64,000 nt of DNA, from assembly GCA_024743255.1 (NCBI GenBank), contig JANSWY010000011.1:1-64000 (forward strand). The letters run 5' to 3'. The position numbers were made by a program, and so were the translations under genes. Positions 36,405-45,179 of this stretch are shown piece after piece. Each line of letters begins with the position of its first letter. Position 1 is the first letter of the stretch. The notes beneath the pieces were generated by a model. The model did not search any database. It worked only from the letters and a program-made list of their open reading frames with translations, and was not told the origin of the DNA. Source of the stretch: a bacterium (GTDB lineage: Bacteria > Bacteroidota > Bacteroidia > Cytophagales > Cyclobacteriaceae).

Positions 36405-36440
36405 GTTAAAGAGTGGTTAATTCTTGTTAAAAAAGGTTAA
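36405..36440. promoter_or_regulatory. Four phased GTTAA repeats between the T9SS gene and the second two-component system
   Basis: GTTAA starts at 36405, 36416, 36426 and 36436 (steps of 11, 10 and 10 nt), all in the same orientation, in the 128-nt divergent spacer. A TAAATTTG sequence at 36468-36475 matches the -7 consensus close to the kinase ATG. The array looks like an operator for an OmpR-type regulator. Confidence 0.55.
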
Positions 36441-36479
36441 ACTCAAACACTTAGCTAATCATTACCGTAAATTTGAAGC

Positions 36480-38102
36480 ATGAAGAAAATTGCGCTTAAA
36501 TGGATTATCTCACTAATGAGTCTCGCGATCGTAGGATTGATTGCGTTTCAGCTCTATTGGGTAGATACTGTCATCAAAGCAAATGATGAGAGATTCAAGA
36601 AGGATGTGATGGAAGCCTTGAATCAGGTGGCGAATAAATTGGAAAAACAGGAGCTGCTCCTTTTTACATACGACAATTTCAGTACAAACCTGATGTGGAA
36701 AACACCCAATGTTGTATCAACCGGTGATGGGAATATTGAATTATTCGAAACCACATTCGAAAAGAAGACCATAGATCCCAAAATGCAGATTGACAGCCAG
36801 AATTGGGATATGAAATATGATTTTCAGGTATTGGTGGAAGCTACCAATGAAATGAAAGAAAGGACACACTTCGAGACGGTAACCATAGATAACTCCGACA
36901 ATGGATATGAAATTAAAATTGAGCGCAAATTAGATTCTCTTAAACAAGCAAACGAGCGATTAAAAAACAACTTTGCCAAAGTAACTCGCAAGTCAGAGAT
37001 GGTTCAGATGGTTATCCACGAACTGATTACAAACGACCGGTCATTAAAAAGCCGATTTGATTCAAAGCAACTAGATTCCCTGTTATATGCTGAGCTTAGA
37101 AATAAAGGAATTGATCTTGGTTATGAATATGCGGTGATTGACGATAGTGATAATTCTTTTATCCATACTGTATCTCACGGTATTGAAGAATCCAATCATT
37201 ATGATCTTTACGAAACTGATTTAAGAGCAAGCCTTTTCCCTAATGATATAATGGGAGAAACCGCTTTTCTTGCGATTACATTCCCAAATAAAAACAGCTA
37301 TCTACTCAAAAAAGTAGGAAGTACCTTGGCCTCATCTTTGATACTTGTGTTGATCATTATGTTCTGCTTTGTTTATTCCATTCAGACTATTTTGAGACAA
37401 AAAAGACTGTCTGAAATTAAAAACGATTTCATCAACAACATGACTCATGAGTTTAAGACGCCTATTGCTACTGTATCATTGGCTTGTGAGGCATTGCAGG
37501 ACAAAGATATCAGTAGTACAGAAACGATGAGATCCAGATATCTGAGCATAATCAGTGATGAAAACAAGAGACTCGGAGGTCAGGTTGAGAAGGTGCTTCA
37601 AATGGCAATTCTGGATAGGAATAATCTTAAACTGAAGAAAGAAGAATTGAATCTGCATCAGGTAATCAACAATGCAATTGATAAAATCAATGTTCTGGTT
37701 GAAGAAAAAGGAGGTGTAATTGAGGCTGAATTCAATGCTGAGAATGATATGGTTCGTGGTGACCAACTTCACTTAACCAACATCATTAGTAACTTGCTTG
37801 ATAATGCCAACAAGTATTCTCCAGAATCTCCTGAAATTAAGATTCAGACTTCAAGCAATACTCTTGGGTTGCTGATAAAAGTAAAAGACAAAGGAATTGG
37901 CATGACAAAAGATGCCATTAGAAATATTTTCAATAAATTCTATCGTGTTCCAACTGGAAATCTTCATGATGTAAAAGGTTTCGGGCTTGGTCTGGCATAT
38001 GTTAAAAACATGATTGATGCCCATGGCGGGACAATCTCTGTCACCAGCGAGCCAAAAAAAGGAAGTGAATTCACGATATTTTTACCATACTCACATGAGT
38101 GA
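36480..38102 (+). CDS. Membrane sensor histidine kinase
   Basis: 540 residues: TM1 at about 8-28, a large periplasmic domain (about 30-280) with coiled-coil character near 160-185, TM2 at about 282-302, then HisKA with His323 in NNMTHEFKTPIAT and HATPase_c (NLLDNANKYSPE, KDKGIGMT, VKGFGLGLAYVK). It is clearly paralogous to the kinase at 33000 in the catalytic part but has a different, larger sensor. It overlaps the regulator gene by 8 nt. Confidence 0.9.
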   Translation: MKKIALKWIISLMSLAIVGLIAFQLYWVDTVIKANDERFKKDVMEALNQVANKLEKQELLLFTYDNFSTNLMWKTPNVVSTGDGNIELFETTFEKKTIDPKMQIDSQNWDMKYDFQVLVEATNEMKERTHFETVTIDNSDNGYEIKIERKLDSLKQANERLKNNFAKVTRKSEMVQMVIHELITNDRSLKSRFDSKQLDSLLYAELRNKGIDLGYEYAVIDDSDNSFIHTVSHGIEESNHYDLYETDLRASLFPNDIMGETAFLAITFPNKNSYLLKKVGSTLASSLILVLIIMFCFVYSIQTILRQKRLSEIKNDFINNMTHEFKTPIATVSLACEALQDKDISSTETMRSRYLSIISDENKRLGGQVEKVLQMAILDRNNLKLKKEELNLHQVINNAIDKINVLVEEKGGVIEAEFNAENDMVRGDQLHLTNIISNLLDNANKYSPESPEIKIQTSSNTLGLLIKVKDKGIGMTKDAIRNIFNKFYRVPTGNLHDVKGFGLGLAYVKNMIDAHGGTISVTSEPKKGSEFTIFLPYSHE

Positions 38103-38790
38103 TACCAAAATCTTAATAGTAGAAGACGACCCTAACCTGGGTCAGATATTAAATGAATATCTAGGGTTAAAAGGATTCAAAACTCATCTAAGTACAGATG
38201 GGGAAGCTGGATTGCATGCTTACAAAGCAGGTGACTATGACCTCTGCATTCTGGATCTGATGATGCCAAAAATGGATGGGTTCTCTCTTGCCAAAGAAAT
38301 CAGAAAAGACAATGAAGATGTGCCGATAGTTTTCCTTACAGCTAAATCTATGAAAGAAGACGTGATTGAAGGCTTTAAAGTAGGTGCAGATGATTATCTC
38401 ACCAAGCCTTTTAGCATGGAGGAACTTTTGCTACGTCTGGGAGCAATTTTAAAACGTTCCCGAAAATCGGTGGTCCAGGATGAATTTCCTGAGCTTTATG
38501 AGCTTGGCGATTATAAATACAACTACCATCATCATCTTTTGACTTCATCTACTTCAGAAGTAAAATTGACTGGAAAAGAAAATGAGCTGCTTAGAATGTT
38601 TTGCGAAAATTTCAACCAGACAGTTGAGAGAGGAGCAGCACTAAAAAGAATCTGGGGTGATGATAGCTATTTCAATGCTCGTAGCATGGATGTGTATATC
38701 GCGAAGCTTAGAAAGCACCTAAAAGAAGACGAAAAGATTCAAATAATTACAGTACACGGACAGGGTTTTAAGCTTGTAAAGCTCAATTAA
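38095..38790 (+). CDS. OmpR-family response regulator
   Basis: I start at ATG 38095, giving MSDTKILIVEDDPNLG; the longer frame reads back into the kinase gene. 231 residues: receiver with Asp54 in CILDLMMPKMDG, FLTAKS and DDYLTKPF, then a winged-helix domain (LTGKENELLRMFCENF; RSMDVYIAKLRKHL). Paralogous to the regulator at 34265. The 8-nt overlap couples it to its kinase. Confidence 0.92.
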   Translation: MSDTKILIVEDDPNLGQILNEYLGLKGFKTHLSTDGEAGLHAYKAGDYDLCILDLMMPKMDGFSLAKEIRKDNEDVPIVFLTAKSMKEDVIEGFKVGADDYLTKPFSMEELLLRLGAILKRSRKSVVQDEFPELYELGDYKYNYHHHLLTSSTSEVKLTGKENELLRMFCENFNQTVERGAALKRIWGDDSYFNARSMDVYIAKLRKHLKEDEKIQIITVHGQGFKLVKLN

Positions 38791-38907
38791 TTTTACTATA
38801 TTATTAAGGATAACCCCGTAAGAAAAAATACTTCGCCCCGGATAATCGCTGAACTTTAAAGTTTTATTAAATTCCGGCTGATTTTAAGCCTGAAAAAACT
38901 ATTTGCT

Positions 38908-39630
38908 ATGAGAATCGTTCCGTCTATTTCTGTAATTAATGGTAGAACAACCAGACTTACTCAAGGTGATTTTGCCAATGAGAAGATCTACGACATCAGT
39001 CCATTGGATGTAGCCAAGAAATTTGAGGACCATGGCATCAGCAGAATTCACCTAATTGATCTTGATGGCGCCACAAATGGATCACCAGTCAACTATCATG
39101 TATTGGAGATGATTGCAGGTCATACCAATCTCAAAGTAAATTTTGCCGGAGGAATTCACAATGATGGTGACCTCATCAAAGCTTTCGAATCGGGAGCTGA
39201 GAGTATTACATCAGCAACCATTGCGGTTTACGATAAGGAGCTATTTAGTTCATGGATCATGTCTTATGGTCGTCAGAAAATTGCTTTAGGTGCAGACAGT
39301 TTAAATGGACTCATCAGAGTAGGTGGATGGCAGAAAGGCACTAAGATTGATCTTTTTGAGCATATTCAGTATTTCTACGACAGAGGTTTAAAATACCTAA
39401 AAACTACAGACATCTCCAGAGATGGTGCACTTGAAGGCCCTGCATTTGATCTTTATAAGCAAATAATGGAGAGATTCCCGGATCTATGTGTATTTGCCAG
39501 TGGTGGTGTTAGAAATATGGATGATATCAGAAAACTAGATGAAGCTGGCATCTATGGTGTAATTTTCGGAAAAGCTTTTTATGAAGGAAGAATAACTCTT
39601 CAGGATCTTGACGAGTTAGCAGTTAAATAA
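38908..39630 (+). CDS. HisA-like phosphoribosyl isomerase paralogue with substituted catalytic residue
   Basis: 240 residues, full HisA/HisF-barrel length. The two phosphate-binding halves are clear: VNFAGGIHNDGD and FASGGVRNMDD; the second catalytic Asp is kept in LGADSLNG, and TTDISRDGALEGP is HisA-like. The first catalytic Asp (position 8; family IPAIDLxxG) is Ser here: IVPSISVINGR. No other histidine gene is near, so it stands outside a his operon. It may be a HisA with altered chemistry, a paralogue with another substrate, or a lineage variant that still works. Confidence 0.75.
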   Translation: MRIVPSISVINGRTTRLTQGDFANEKIYDISPLDVAKKFEDHGISRIHLIDLDGATNGSPVNYHVLEMIAGHTNLKVNFAGGIHNDGDLIKAFESGAESITSATIAVYDKELFSSWIMSYGRQKIALGADSLNGLIRVGGWQKGTKIDLFEHIQYFYDRGLKYLKTTDISRDGALEGPAFDLYKQIMERFPDLCVFASGGVRNMDDIRKLDEAGIYGVIFGKAFYEGRITLQDLDELAVK

Positions 39631-39649
39631 TTACACTTAACGGATTGTC

Positions 39650-39991
39650 TTAAAAGAATGAAGTTAAGATTCCTTCATCCCTGGAATCTTCATACTTGAA
39701 TTTGTATAGGAAGTAGAAAATGAAGTTGTACTTGTTAACAGATTCACTCTTTTCTACTGTCTCCGGCTCTACTTCAACATCATCGTTATCGTTAGTAACG
39801 TTATCTGCAACATCAGAATCATCGTCATCAATCAGAGTAGACGCATCTTCATGTTGATTATCAGATTTGCCAGGATTTTCTTTTAATCTATTTGGTTGTT
39901 GCTGCTGGTCCTGCTGAGGAACAGTAATACCGTAGGAAGGGATTCCCAGGGTTAATGTTAGTAGTATTATCGTAGCAATTGACCTTAGCAC
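39650..39991 (-). CDS. Small secreted hypothetical protein
   Basis: 113 residues from a GTG start (no ATG in frame; a stop lies two codons upstream). Signal peptide (MLRSIATIILLTLTLGIPSYG), Gln-rich segment, an Asp-rich low-complexity stretch (LIDDDDSDVADNVTNDNDD) and an aromatic C-terminus (NFIFYFLYKFKYED). No family recognised. Convergent with the HisA-like gene. Confidence 0.55.
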   Translation of the reverse strand: MLRSIATIILLTLTLGIPSYGITVPQQDQQQQPNRLKENPGKSDNQHEDASTLIDDDDSDVADNVTNDNDDVEVEPETVEKSESVNKYNFIFYFLYKFKYEDSRDEGILTSFF

Positions 39992-40093
39992 AATTCAGAA
40001 ATATAGAGCGTATAACGTTCTCATTATCAAAAAGGTTTGCCAATATGCTAAAATTTTCTCAGAAATACACCAAGTTTCTCCGATAAGTACCAA

Positions 40094-40870
40094 TTATTCT
40101 ACAAATATTAGCACATATGCGAACGCTCCAATCATTCCCAGAAGTATAATTGTGATGTATGATAATATCCAAAGGAACAAAGCCTTCAATACCCCAAGAA
40201 TCTTCTGTTTGATCTGGTAAAAACCCAACACTCCAAAGATTATGTAAATCAGTGACAAAAATGTTATCAGAAGTGAAAACCAGCCAAACCCTATTTTGAA
40301 CATTACAATTGCAATGATTGTCAACCAAAGTGTGTGACCTGTGAGGTACATGTAAATCACACTATGCTCTATGTAATTGAAGCCCCTTTTACGATAAAAC
40401 AGTTTTGACCAAAGAGCAAGAAACGGAATAAACATCAGAGATACCCACCTGAAATTATCAGACATCCAATCCATCATATTTGTCATAAATTTCTGCTGAT
40501 CTTCAGTATTTTGTTCTGGCTGTACAACACCCATATAATCCTGACTGCTTTGCAAAAACTCTTTGACATCCACGTTAAGAAACTCGAATGTTAGGATCAT
40601 GATAGTAGATACGAGGAACAGATAGGCCAACGGCCCAATATATTTAACTCTGTTCCCTTGTATGTATGTTCTTGCAACCAGTCCGGGACTAGTGGTTAAA
40701 CCTCTTATTGTTCTACCAAATTTATTATCCCACCCCAGCCACTTGGAAGAAAATTCCAGGAACAGTTCTTTCCATGTGAGAGGTCTTACCGTCTGATGCT
40801 GCCCACAGTGTGTACAGTATTCTCCTGGTGCTTCATTGCCACAGTTTATGCAAATGTTTTCTTCAGGCAT
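40094..40870 (-). CDS. DUF3667-family membrane protein with zinc ribbon
   Basis: 258 residues. An N-terminal zinc ribbon with two CxxC pairs (CINCGNEAPGEYCTHCG), then the DUF3667 signature (GLTTSPGLVARTYIQGNRVKYIGPLAYL) and four to five transmembrane segments to the end. Widespread in Bacteroidota, function unknown. It stands alone on the - strand, divergent from tRNA-Val. Confidence 0.85.
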   Translation of the reverse strand: MPEENICINCGNEAPGEYCTHCGQHQTVRPLTWKELFLEFSSKWLGWDNKFGRTIRGLTTSPGLVARTYIQGNRVKYIGPLAYLFLVSTIMILTFEFLNVDVKEFLQSSQDYMGVVQPEQNTEDQQKFMTNMMDWMSDNFRWVSLMFIPFLALWSKLFYRKRGFNYIEHSVIYMYLTGHTLWLTIIAIVMFKIGFGWFSLLITFLSLIYIIFGVLGFYQIKQKILGVLKALFLWILSYITIILLGMIGAFAYVLIFVE

Positions 40871-41026
40871 GGTTTGGTTTGTTTGTAAAACAGAAATTTA
40901 CGAATTATCCTAATTGAATAGAACTTTCAAATTCGTTATTGAGAACAGAAATGGCAAATGATCCAACAATTAATTTATTGAATGGCCTATTTATTTCAAT
41001 TTCCTGAAATCCTTTTAAAACCTTTT

Positions 41027-41053
41027 TTGTTGTACCTGAGTCAATTAGATTTG
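41027..41053 (+). promoter_or_regulatory. Predicted promoter of tRNA-Val
   Basis: TTG (41027-41029, at the end of a T run) and TAGATTTG (41046-41053, perfect TAnnTTTG) are 16 nt apart, slightly short of the usual spacing. Transcription would start about 10-15 nt before the tRNA. Confidence 0.55.
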
Positions 41054-41073
41054 ATGTCCCAATATTTATTAAT

Positions 41074-41148
41074 GGAGTATTAGCTCAGTTGGTTTAGAGC
41101 ATCGCCTTGACAGGGCGGGGGTCACTGGTTCGAATCCAGTATACTCCA
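41074..41148 (+). tRNA. tRNA-Val (anticodon GAC)
   Basis: 75 nt. Acceptor arms GGAGTAT and ATACTCC pair fully with discriminator A. The D-arm is TAGCTCAGTTGGTTTAGAGCA; the anticodon stem TCGCC/GGCGG holds loop TTGACAG, giving anticodon GAC; the T-arm is CTGG-TTCGAAT-CCAG. CCA is not encoded. The GH25 gene starts 18 nt after it and may be cotranscribed. Confidence 0.95.
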
Positions 41149-41166
41149 CTTATCATCATCCATATC

Positions 41167-41892
41167 ATGAAGAAGTTTCCTTTTGTCGTTTTACTTTTCT
41201 TGATACCAGCTGGTCTTATTTTTTACATTGCTTTAATACAAAATTCAAGCAATCCATCGGGCATCACCATTGATCATCTTCAGTATCCTGTTATTGGGGT
41301 AGACTTTTCTCATCATTCAGGAGATATCAATTTTCAGAAATTGAAGCAAGACGGTGTGTCGTTTGTATTTTTAAAAGCCACAGAAGGTTCGAGTCATAAG
41401 GATTCCAAGGTAGACGAATACTTTAAAGAAGCTGTTAGAAATGAAATTCCAGTTGGGTTCTATCATTTCTACAGATTTGAGGAAGACCCGGTGCACCAAC
41501 TTAAATTCTTCCATAAAACTGTCTCAAGCAAAAATTATTCATTACCTCTGGTATTAGATGTTGAGGATTACGGCCAAACCAGTAATAAAACCAGAAGTGC
41601 TATTCGGCGAGATATTAAGACTTTTGTTGACTCATTGGAAAGTGTTGTAAAATGCGAAATACTGATCTATACTAATGAATCAGGCTATAATGATTATATC
41701 AAAGACAATGTTGAAAATGATATGTGGATCTGTTCCTTTGATGAAACAGAAAAAATTGGTGGGAACTGGAAATTCTGGCAGTATTCCCACCATGGTAAAT
41801 TAAAATATGTGGACGGATGGGTAGATTACAATACTTTTAATGGCTCCAATGAACAGTTTCAGAAGTATCTGAATGAGTTTTGCAGCCATTAA
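41167..41892 (+). CDS. GH25-family muramidase (lysozyme-like)
   Basis: The start is ATG 41167; an upstream in-frame GTG/ATG extension would lie inside the tRNA. About 241 residues with an N-terminal membrane anchor or signal (KKFPFVVLLFLIPAGLIFYIAL) and a glycoside hydrolase 25 barrel: GVDFSHHSGDINF (catalytic Asp of strand 1), FVFLKATEG, GFYHFYRF and LVLDVEDYG (DxE catalytic pair). It should cleave the beta-1,4 bond of peptidoglycan at the periplasmic face. Monocistronic apart from possible tRNA readthrough. Confidence 0.9.
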   Translation: MKKFPFVVLLFLIPAGLIFYIALIQNSSNPSGITIDHLQYPVIGVDFSHHSGDINFQKLKQDGVSFVFLKATEGSSHKDSKVDEYFKEAVRNEIPVGFYHFYRFEEDPVHQLKFFHKTVSSKNYSLPLVLDVEDYGQTSNKTRSAIRRDIKTFVDSLESVVKCEILIYTNESGYNDYIKDNVENDMWICSFDETEKIGGNWKFWQYSHHGKLKYVDGWVDYNTFNGSNEQFQKYLNEFCSH

Positions 41893-41908
41893 TTCGTTTC
41901 TCGTAGGA

Positions 41909-43237
41909 TTAATATTCTCTCAACTGCAACTGGACAATCTGATTATCAGCTTCTTGCAGCTCTTCCACATACGTAACATATTCCTCGTGTGTAGACAGAA
42001 CTATCCCGTCAAGGAAATTTTCAGCACTACCATGAACTTTGAATTCAAAAAATACCCTGTCAAGCAATTCGGATTCTTCTTCAGTGATTGGGTCTGTTCC
42101 GTATGCTATCCATTCGGTATGCTTAAACGCTATATCTATCAACTGTTGTCTAAGTTCAGTGTCTGTGGGTAAGTTTCTTAAAGTACCAATGTAAATGGCA
42201 TACTTCCCGGTAACATAGCTTTGAACATATGTATTACCATAAAGTAACCGAAATTCATCTCCCAACTCATTCTCGAGTTCTTCGGCTTTATTATCCACCA
42301 ACCAGGAAGACGTAACAGAGTACTCTCTATCGATACTTCTGCCTAATCCAACAAATGTCATGCCCTGGTTAAAAGGATATTGCTCAGCAACCCCTCTGAA
42401 CAATCTTCCATTTAAAGCTCCTTTCAAAGAATGAAACTCATTTGAATATCCAAATTGATCCATATCATCAAAACCTAACGTAGAATAGTATAATTCGACA
42501 TTTGCGACATCTGAGGCTTCAAAATAATTCTCTTGAGTAATTGATCCTCCCAGACCTGTCAGAATTCTTCTTTCACTTATTTCATAGTCATTATCCATGA
42601 CATTTAGCAATTCCATATCATCCATGTGGTCGTATGCGTTTGCTAAAATATCTCCAAGTGGCTCAGTTTTTTCAAATGTTATCTCACCGGATTTAGTGAC
42701 CACCATTGATTTTTCATTGGCTTCATAATCATAGGAGATCGCGATTGATATGCCTTCAGATTCAATCTCTTTATTACTGGAAATTATCTTATCATTTTCA
42801 TAAATGGACTCTGCAACATAACCATCACCATAGATCTTCTTTGAAACTAAAAGTCCATTCTCATAATCAAGCTCTGCATAAAGGTTTCCTTCTGTGTCAT
42901 AATACTTAGAACTTAGAGGTAAATTTTGCTCAGAGCGCTGATGTTCAAATCTAATGCCACCAGCATACGGCTCAATTTGGTAATAGACTTTGTAGGAATT
43001 TAGATATCCATTGTCATAGTAAATAACTTCATGCATTTTGTTTCCGGAAGATTGTGTTTTTATAGCTTCTTTGATCCATCCATTTGGATATCTGGAGACA
43101 ATTTCAAAATTATCTGTCGATGTAATGCTAAAATCCGGAGCAGGATCTTCTTCGATGATATCAGGATCATCACTGTTGCAGCTGAAGAGTAGAATTGACA
43201 TAGCAATTCCTAGCATCATATTGATTGGTTTGTTCAT
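41909..43237 (-). CDS. Lipoprotein with YwqK/MORN-like repeats and a degenerate MACPF/CDC-like C-terminal region
   Basis: 442 residues. Lipoprotein signal with Cys20 (ILLFSCNSDD). Residues about 45-180 contain repeated 'YPNGWIKEA / YYDNGYLNSYKVYY / YYDTEGNLYAELDYENGLL' units of the YwqK/MORN type. The C-terminal 200 residues hold a helix-strand region with LLYGNTYVQSYVTGKYAIYIG, which lines up with FGTHFVNSYFTGLFVYYIG in the paralogue at 45258 and so with the MACPF signature. Last gene of the sigma/anti-sigma operon, 30 nt downstream. MACPF membership is inferred from one motif. Confidence 0.6.
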   Translation of the reverse strand: MNKPINMMLGIAMSILLFSCNSDDPDIIEEDPAPDFSITSTDNFEIVSRYPNGWIKEAIKTQSSGNKMHEVIYYDNGYLNSYKVYYQIEPYAGGIRFEHQRSEQNLPLSSKYYDTEGNLYAELDYENGLLVSKKIYGDGYVAESIYENDKIISSNKEIESEGISIAISYDYEANEKSMVVTKSGEITFEKTEPLGDILANAYDHMDDMELLNVMDNDYEISERRILTGLGGSITQENYFEASDVANVELYYSTLGFDDMDQFGYSNEFHSLKGALNGRLFRGVAEQYPFNQGMTFVGLGRSIDREYSVTSSWLVDNKAEELENELGDEFRLLYGNTYVQSYVTGKYAIYIGTLRNLPTDTELRQQLIDIAFKHTEWIAYGTDPITEEESELLDRVFFEFKVHGSAENFLDGIVLSTHEEYVTYVEELQEADNQIVQLQLREY

Positions 43238-43249
43238 TATCGTAAGGTT
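43238..43249. repeat. Third, weaker copy of the CTTACGA element
   Basis: ATTATCGTAAGG here differs at two positions from the ATAATCGTAAGT copy upstream of the sigma-factor gene. It abuts the start codon of the lipoprotein ending at 41909. It may be chance. Confidence 0.3.
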
Positions 43250-43267
43250 TAATGTGTTGATTAAGTG

Positions 43268-44530
43268 TTATTGATTGATTATTTCTTTATTCTTATTGAA
43301 TTGATATTTGAGGGATAACTGGAGCCTGGAAGCTCTGTGCCTCTTTCTATCATCAAAGAATTCCGTTCTTGTGATGTCTTTTAGTCCAAACTTATATCGT
43401 GCGCTTAGAAAAAGTTTATTCCATATTCTGTGTTCATATCCAATAACCGGACCAAAAGTGTAGTTACTCAACTTTTGAATTTTTTTGTGATTATCGGAAT
43501 TCCCGGAGTAACTCGTGCTGAAAGAGCCACTTGAAACGAGTCCTGTATAAAATCCGAATTCTATGCTATTTCCTGATTGGAGCCTCCTCTGATAGACAGA
43601 AGCAACTTCTAACATTTGGAACCCATCCATGTCCAAAGAAATACCATAATCAAATTGGTCATCAATGAAGTATTGACGGTCATGCAAGATTCTATAACCA
43701 CCTAAATCAATAGCATTAAAATCAATTTGCCATAAAAGATCTTTATTTAATTGGTATTGAAAATAAAGTCCTAGCACAAATCCATTAGCCAGTTTAAATC
43801 TTGATTCTTCGGAATTGATATCATAAGTAACATTTGTCCCAAACCGAGCTCCAAAATAAGTTGGTAATGGATTGAAGCCACTCCCTACATATTTCTTCTT
43901 CACATAACTCTTTCCAAGCATTTTCTTAATGGCTCTGCCGTTTTTACGGCTTTGCTTTTTCTCTTCTTTTGTAAGTTCTGGTTGGATTGGTTTATTGATC
44001 TGTGGGTTTTCAGAATCTTCTTCAATCAGAATAATTGGACTGTCCCCACCAGTAGAAAGAGGAGTATACAGGCCTGTTTCAACCATATTTATATTGGTGA
44101 AAGCTTCAACAGATCTACTTCCTACTTGTTCTTCCTGAAGTTCTTGTATTAAACTTGAATTCGTATTGAATTGAGGTGCTTTTGATAGCTCACTATTGTA
44201 AGGATTCGCCTGGTTCGCGAGGATAATCTTTTCTAAGCTATCGTTGGTGGATACAGTTTCAAACCCATCGAATTGATCTGAAACGCCCGAAATGATGAGT
44301 TTACTTTCATTACTCATCAATGCTCCATTTACATAAGCATAGAAACCGGAAGCGAAGAGAATAACAAGTAACAACCCAAGACCATATTGCCATTTTGGAA
44401 TTACGGCTTTATTGGATTTATTGTCTAACAGTGCCTCCATTTTGGCCCATGCCTGTTCTTCAAATGGAAACTCAATGGACTCCACTGACTGTCTTATTTT
44501 CTGGTCGGTATTTTTATTCCACTTACTCAT
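43268..44530 (-). CDS. Anti-sigma-like protein fused to an outer-membrane beta-barrel-like domain
   Basis: 420 residues. The N-terminus (about 1-45) is a short cytoplasmic helical domain (RQSVESIEFPFEEQAWAKME) of the type that binds ECF sigma factors in Bacteroidota. One transmembrane helix follows at about 48-67, then a low-complexity linker (about 70-220) with a basic patch, and a C-terminal region (about 225-415) of alternating beta-strands (YFGARFGTNVTYD; FVLGLYFQYQL; GPVIGYEHRIW; LQLSLKYQFN) like small outer-membrane barrels. The start overlaps the sigma gene by 4 nt (ATGA), so it is very likely its regulator. A single chain spanning both membranes is the straightforward reading. Confidence 0.7.
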   Translation of the reverse strand: MSKWNKNTDQKIRQSVESIEFPFEEQAWAKMEALLDNKSNKAVIPKWQYGLGLLLVILFASGFYAYVNGALMSNESKLIISGVSDQFDGFETVSTNDSLEKIILANQANPYNSELSKAPQFNTNSSLIQELQEEQVGSRSVEAFTNINMVETGLYTPLSTGGDSPIILIEEDSENPQINKPIQPELTKEEKKQSRKNGRAIKKMLGKSYVKKKYVGSGFNPLPTYFGARFGTNVTYDINSEESRFKLANGFVLGLYFQYQLNKDLLWQIDFNAIDLGGYRILHDRQYFIDDQFDYGISLDMDGFQMLEVASVYQRRLQSGNSIEFGFYTGLVSSGSFSTSYSGNSDNHKKIQKLSNYTFGPVIGYEHRIWNKLFLSARYKFGLKDITRTEFFDDRKRHRASRLQLSLKYQFNKNKEIINQ

Positions 44531-45087
44531 ATTGCCAGCAGGTATTCACCAGTTTTTTTTAATTTTTCCTGAAGCTGTTTTCTTGCATTTGAGAGGTGCC
44601 ACTTTGAAGTCCCTTCAGATATATTCAATAGTTGGGAAATTTCTTTGTGGTTATAGCCCTCAATGGTGTAGAGAACAAACACATTTTTTGTTGCCGGAAC
44701 CAGGGTATCTATTACCTGAAGGAGTTCTTCTGATGTAAGATTACTTAATGCCTCCTCGTTTATTTCATGGTCCACCTCCACATCTAGTTCAATGGATTTT
44801 TTATAGGAAGTATGTTTCCGTACATGATCAATTGAAGTGTGAAAGACAATTTTGCGTATCCAACCTTCCAGAGAGCCCTCACCTTTGTACTTTTTAAGTT
44901 CAGTGAATACTTTCAGAAATGCATCATTGAGAACCTCCAATGCCTGCTCCTTATCTCTGGTATATCGCATGCAGGTATTCATCATAGTACTGAAGTACAT
45001 CACATATAGCTCCTTCTGTGCCCTTCTGTCATTTTTGAGGCACCTTGCTACAAGGTCTAATTGTGTGATATGATCGTTGCGTTGCAT
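44527..45087 (-). CDS. ECF RNA polymerase sigma factor
   Basis: 186 residues. Region 2 (YVMYFSTMMNTCMRYTRD...ALEVLNDAFLKVF) and region 4 (LLQVIDTLVPATKNVFVLYTIEG; HKEISQLLNISEGTSKWHLSNAR) are clear; the linker is typical of sigma-70 family ECF proteins. Coupled by 4-nt overlap to the anti-sigma/barrel gene and then to a lipoprotein. It likely directs its own operon and related genes in response to an envelope signal. Two copies of a CTTACGA-type element lie upstream. Confidence 0.92.
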   Translation of the reverse strand: MQRNDHITQLDLVARCLKNDRRAQKELYVMYFSTMMNTCMRYTRDKEQALEVLNDAFLKVFTELKKYKGEGSLEGWIRKIVFHTSIDHVRKHTSYKKSIELDVEVDHEINEEALSNLTSEELLQVIDTLVPATKNVFVLYTIEGYNHKEISQLLNISEGTSKWHLSNARKQLQEKLKKTGEYLLAI

Positions 45088-45109
45088 GTAATATTTGGCT
45101 TCTACTTAC

Positions 45110-45179
45110 ATAGTCGTAAGTGATCTGCCAAAGGGTTGGGTTAGCTGTAAAAAAAATTAAATATATGATAATCGTAAGT
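45110..45179. repeat. Two copies of ATA(G/A)TCGTAAGT upstream of the sigma-factor gene
   Basis: ATAGTCGTAAGT at 45110-45121 and ATAATCGTAAGT at 45168-45179 are 11/12 identical and 58 nt apart. Read on the - strand they are ACTTACGAyTAT, facing the sigma-factor gene. The first sits in an inverted repeat, ACTTAC...GTAAGT. Candidate ECF promoter or operator element. The rest of the 170-nt spacer (45088-45257) is AT-rich with no ORF. Confidence 0.4.

Noticed and set aside
41107-41166. N-terminal extension of the GH25 gene
   Set aside because: It would start inside the tRNA-Val gene; ATG 41167 gives a normal membrane anchor or signal.
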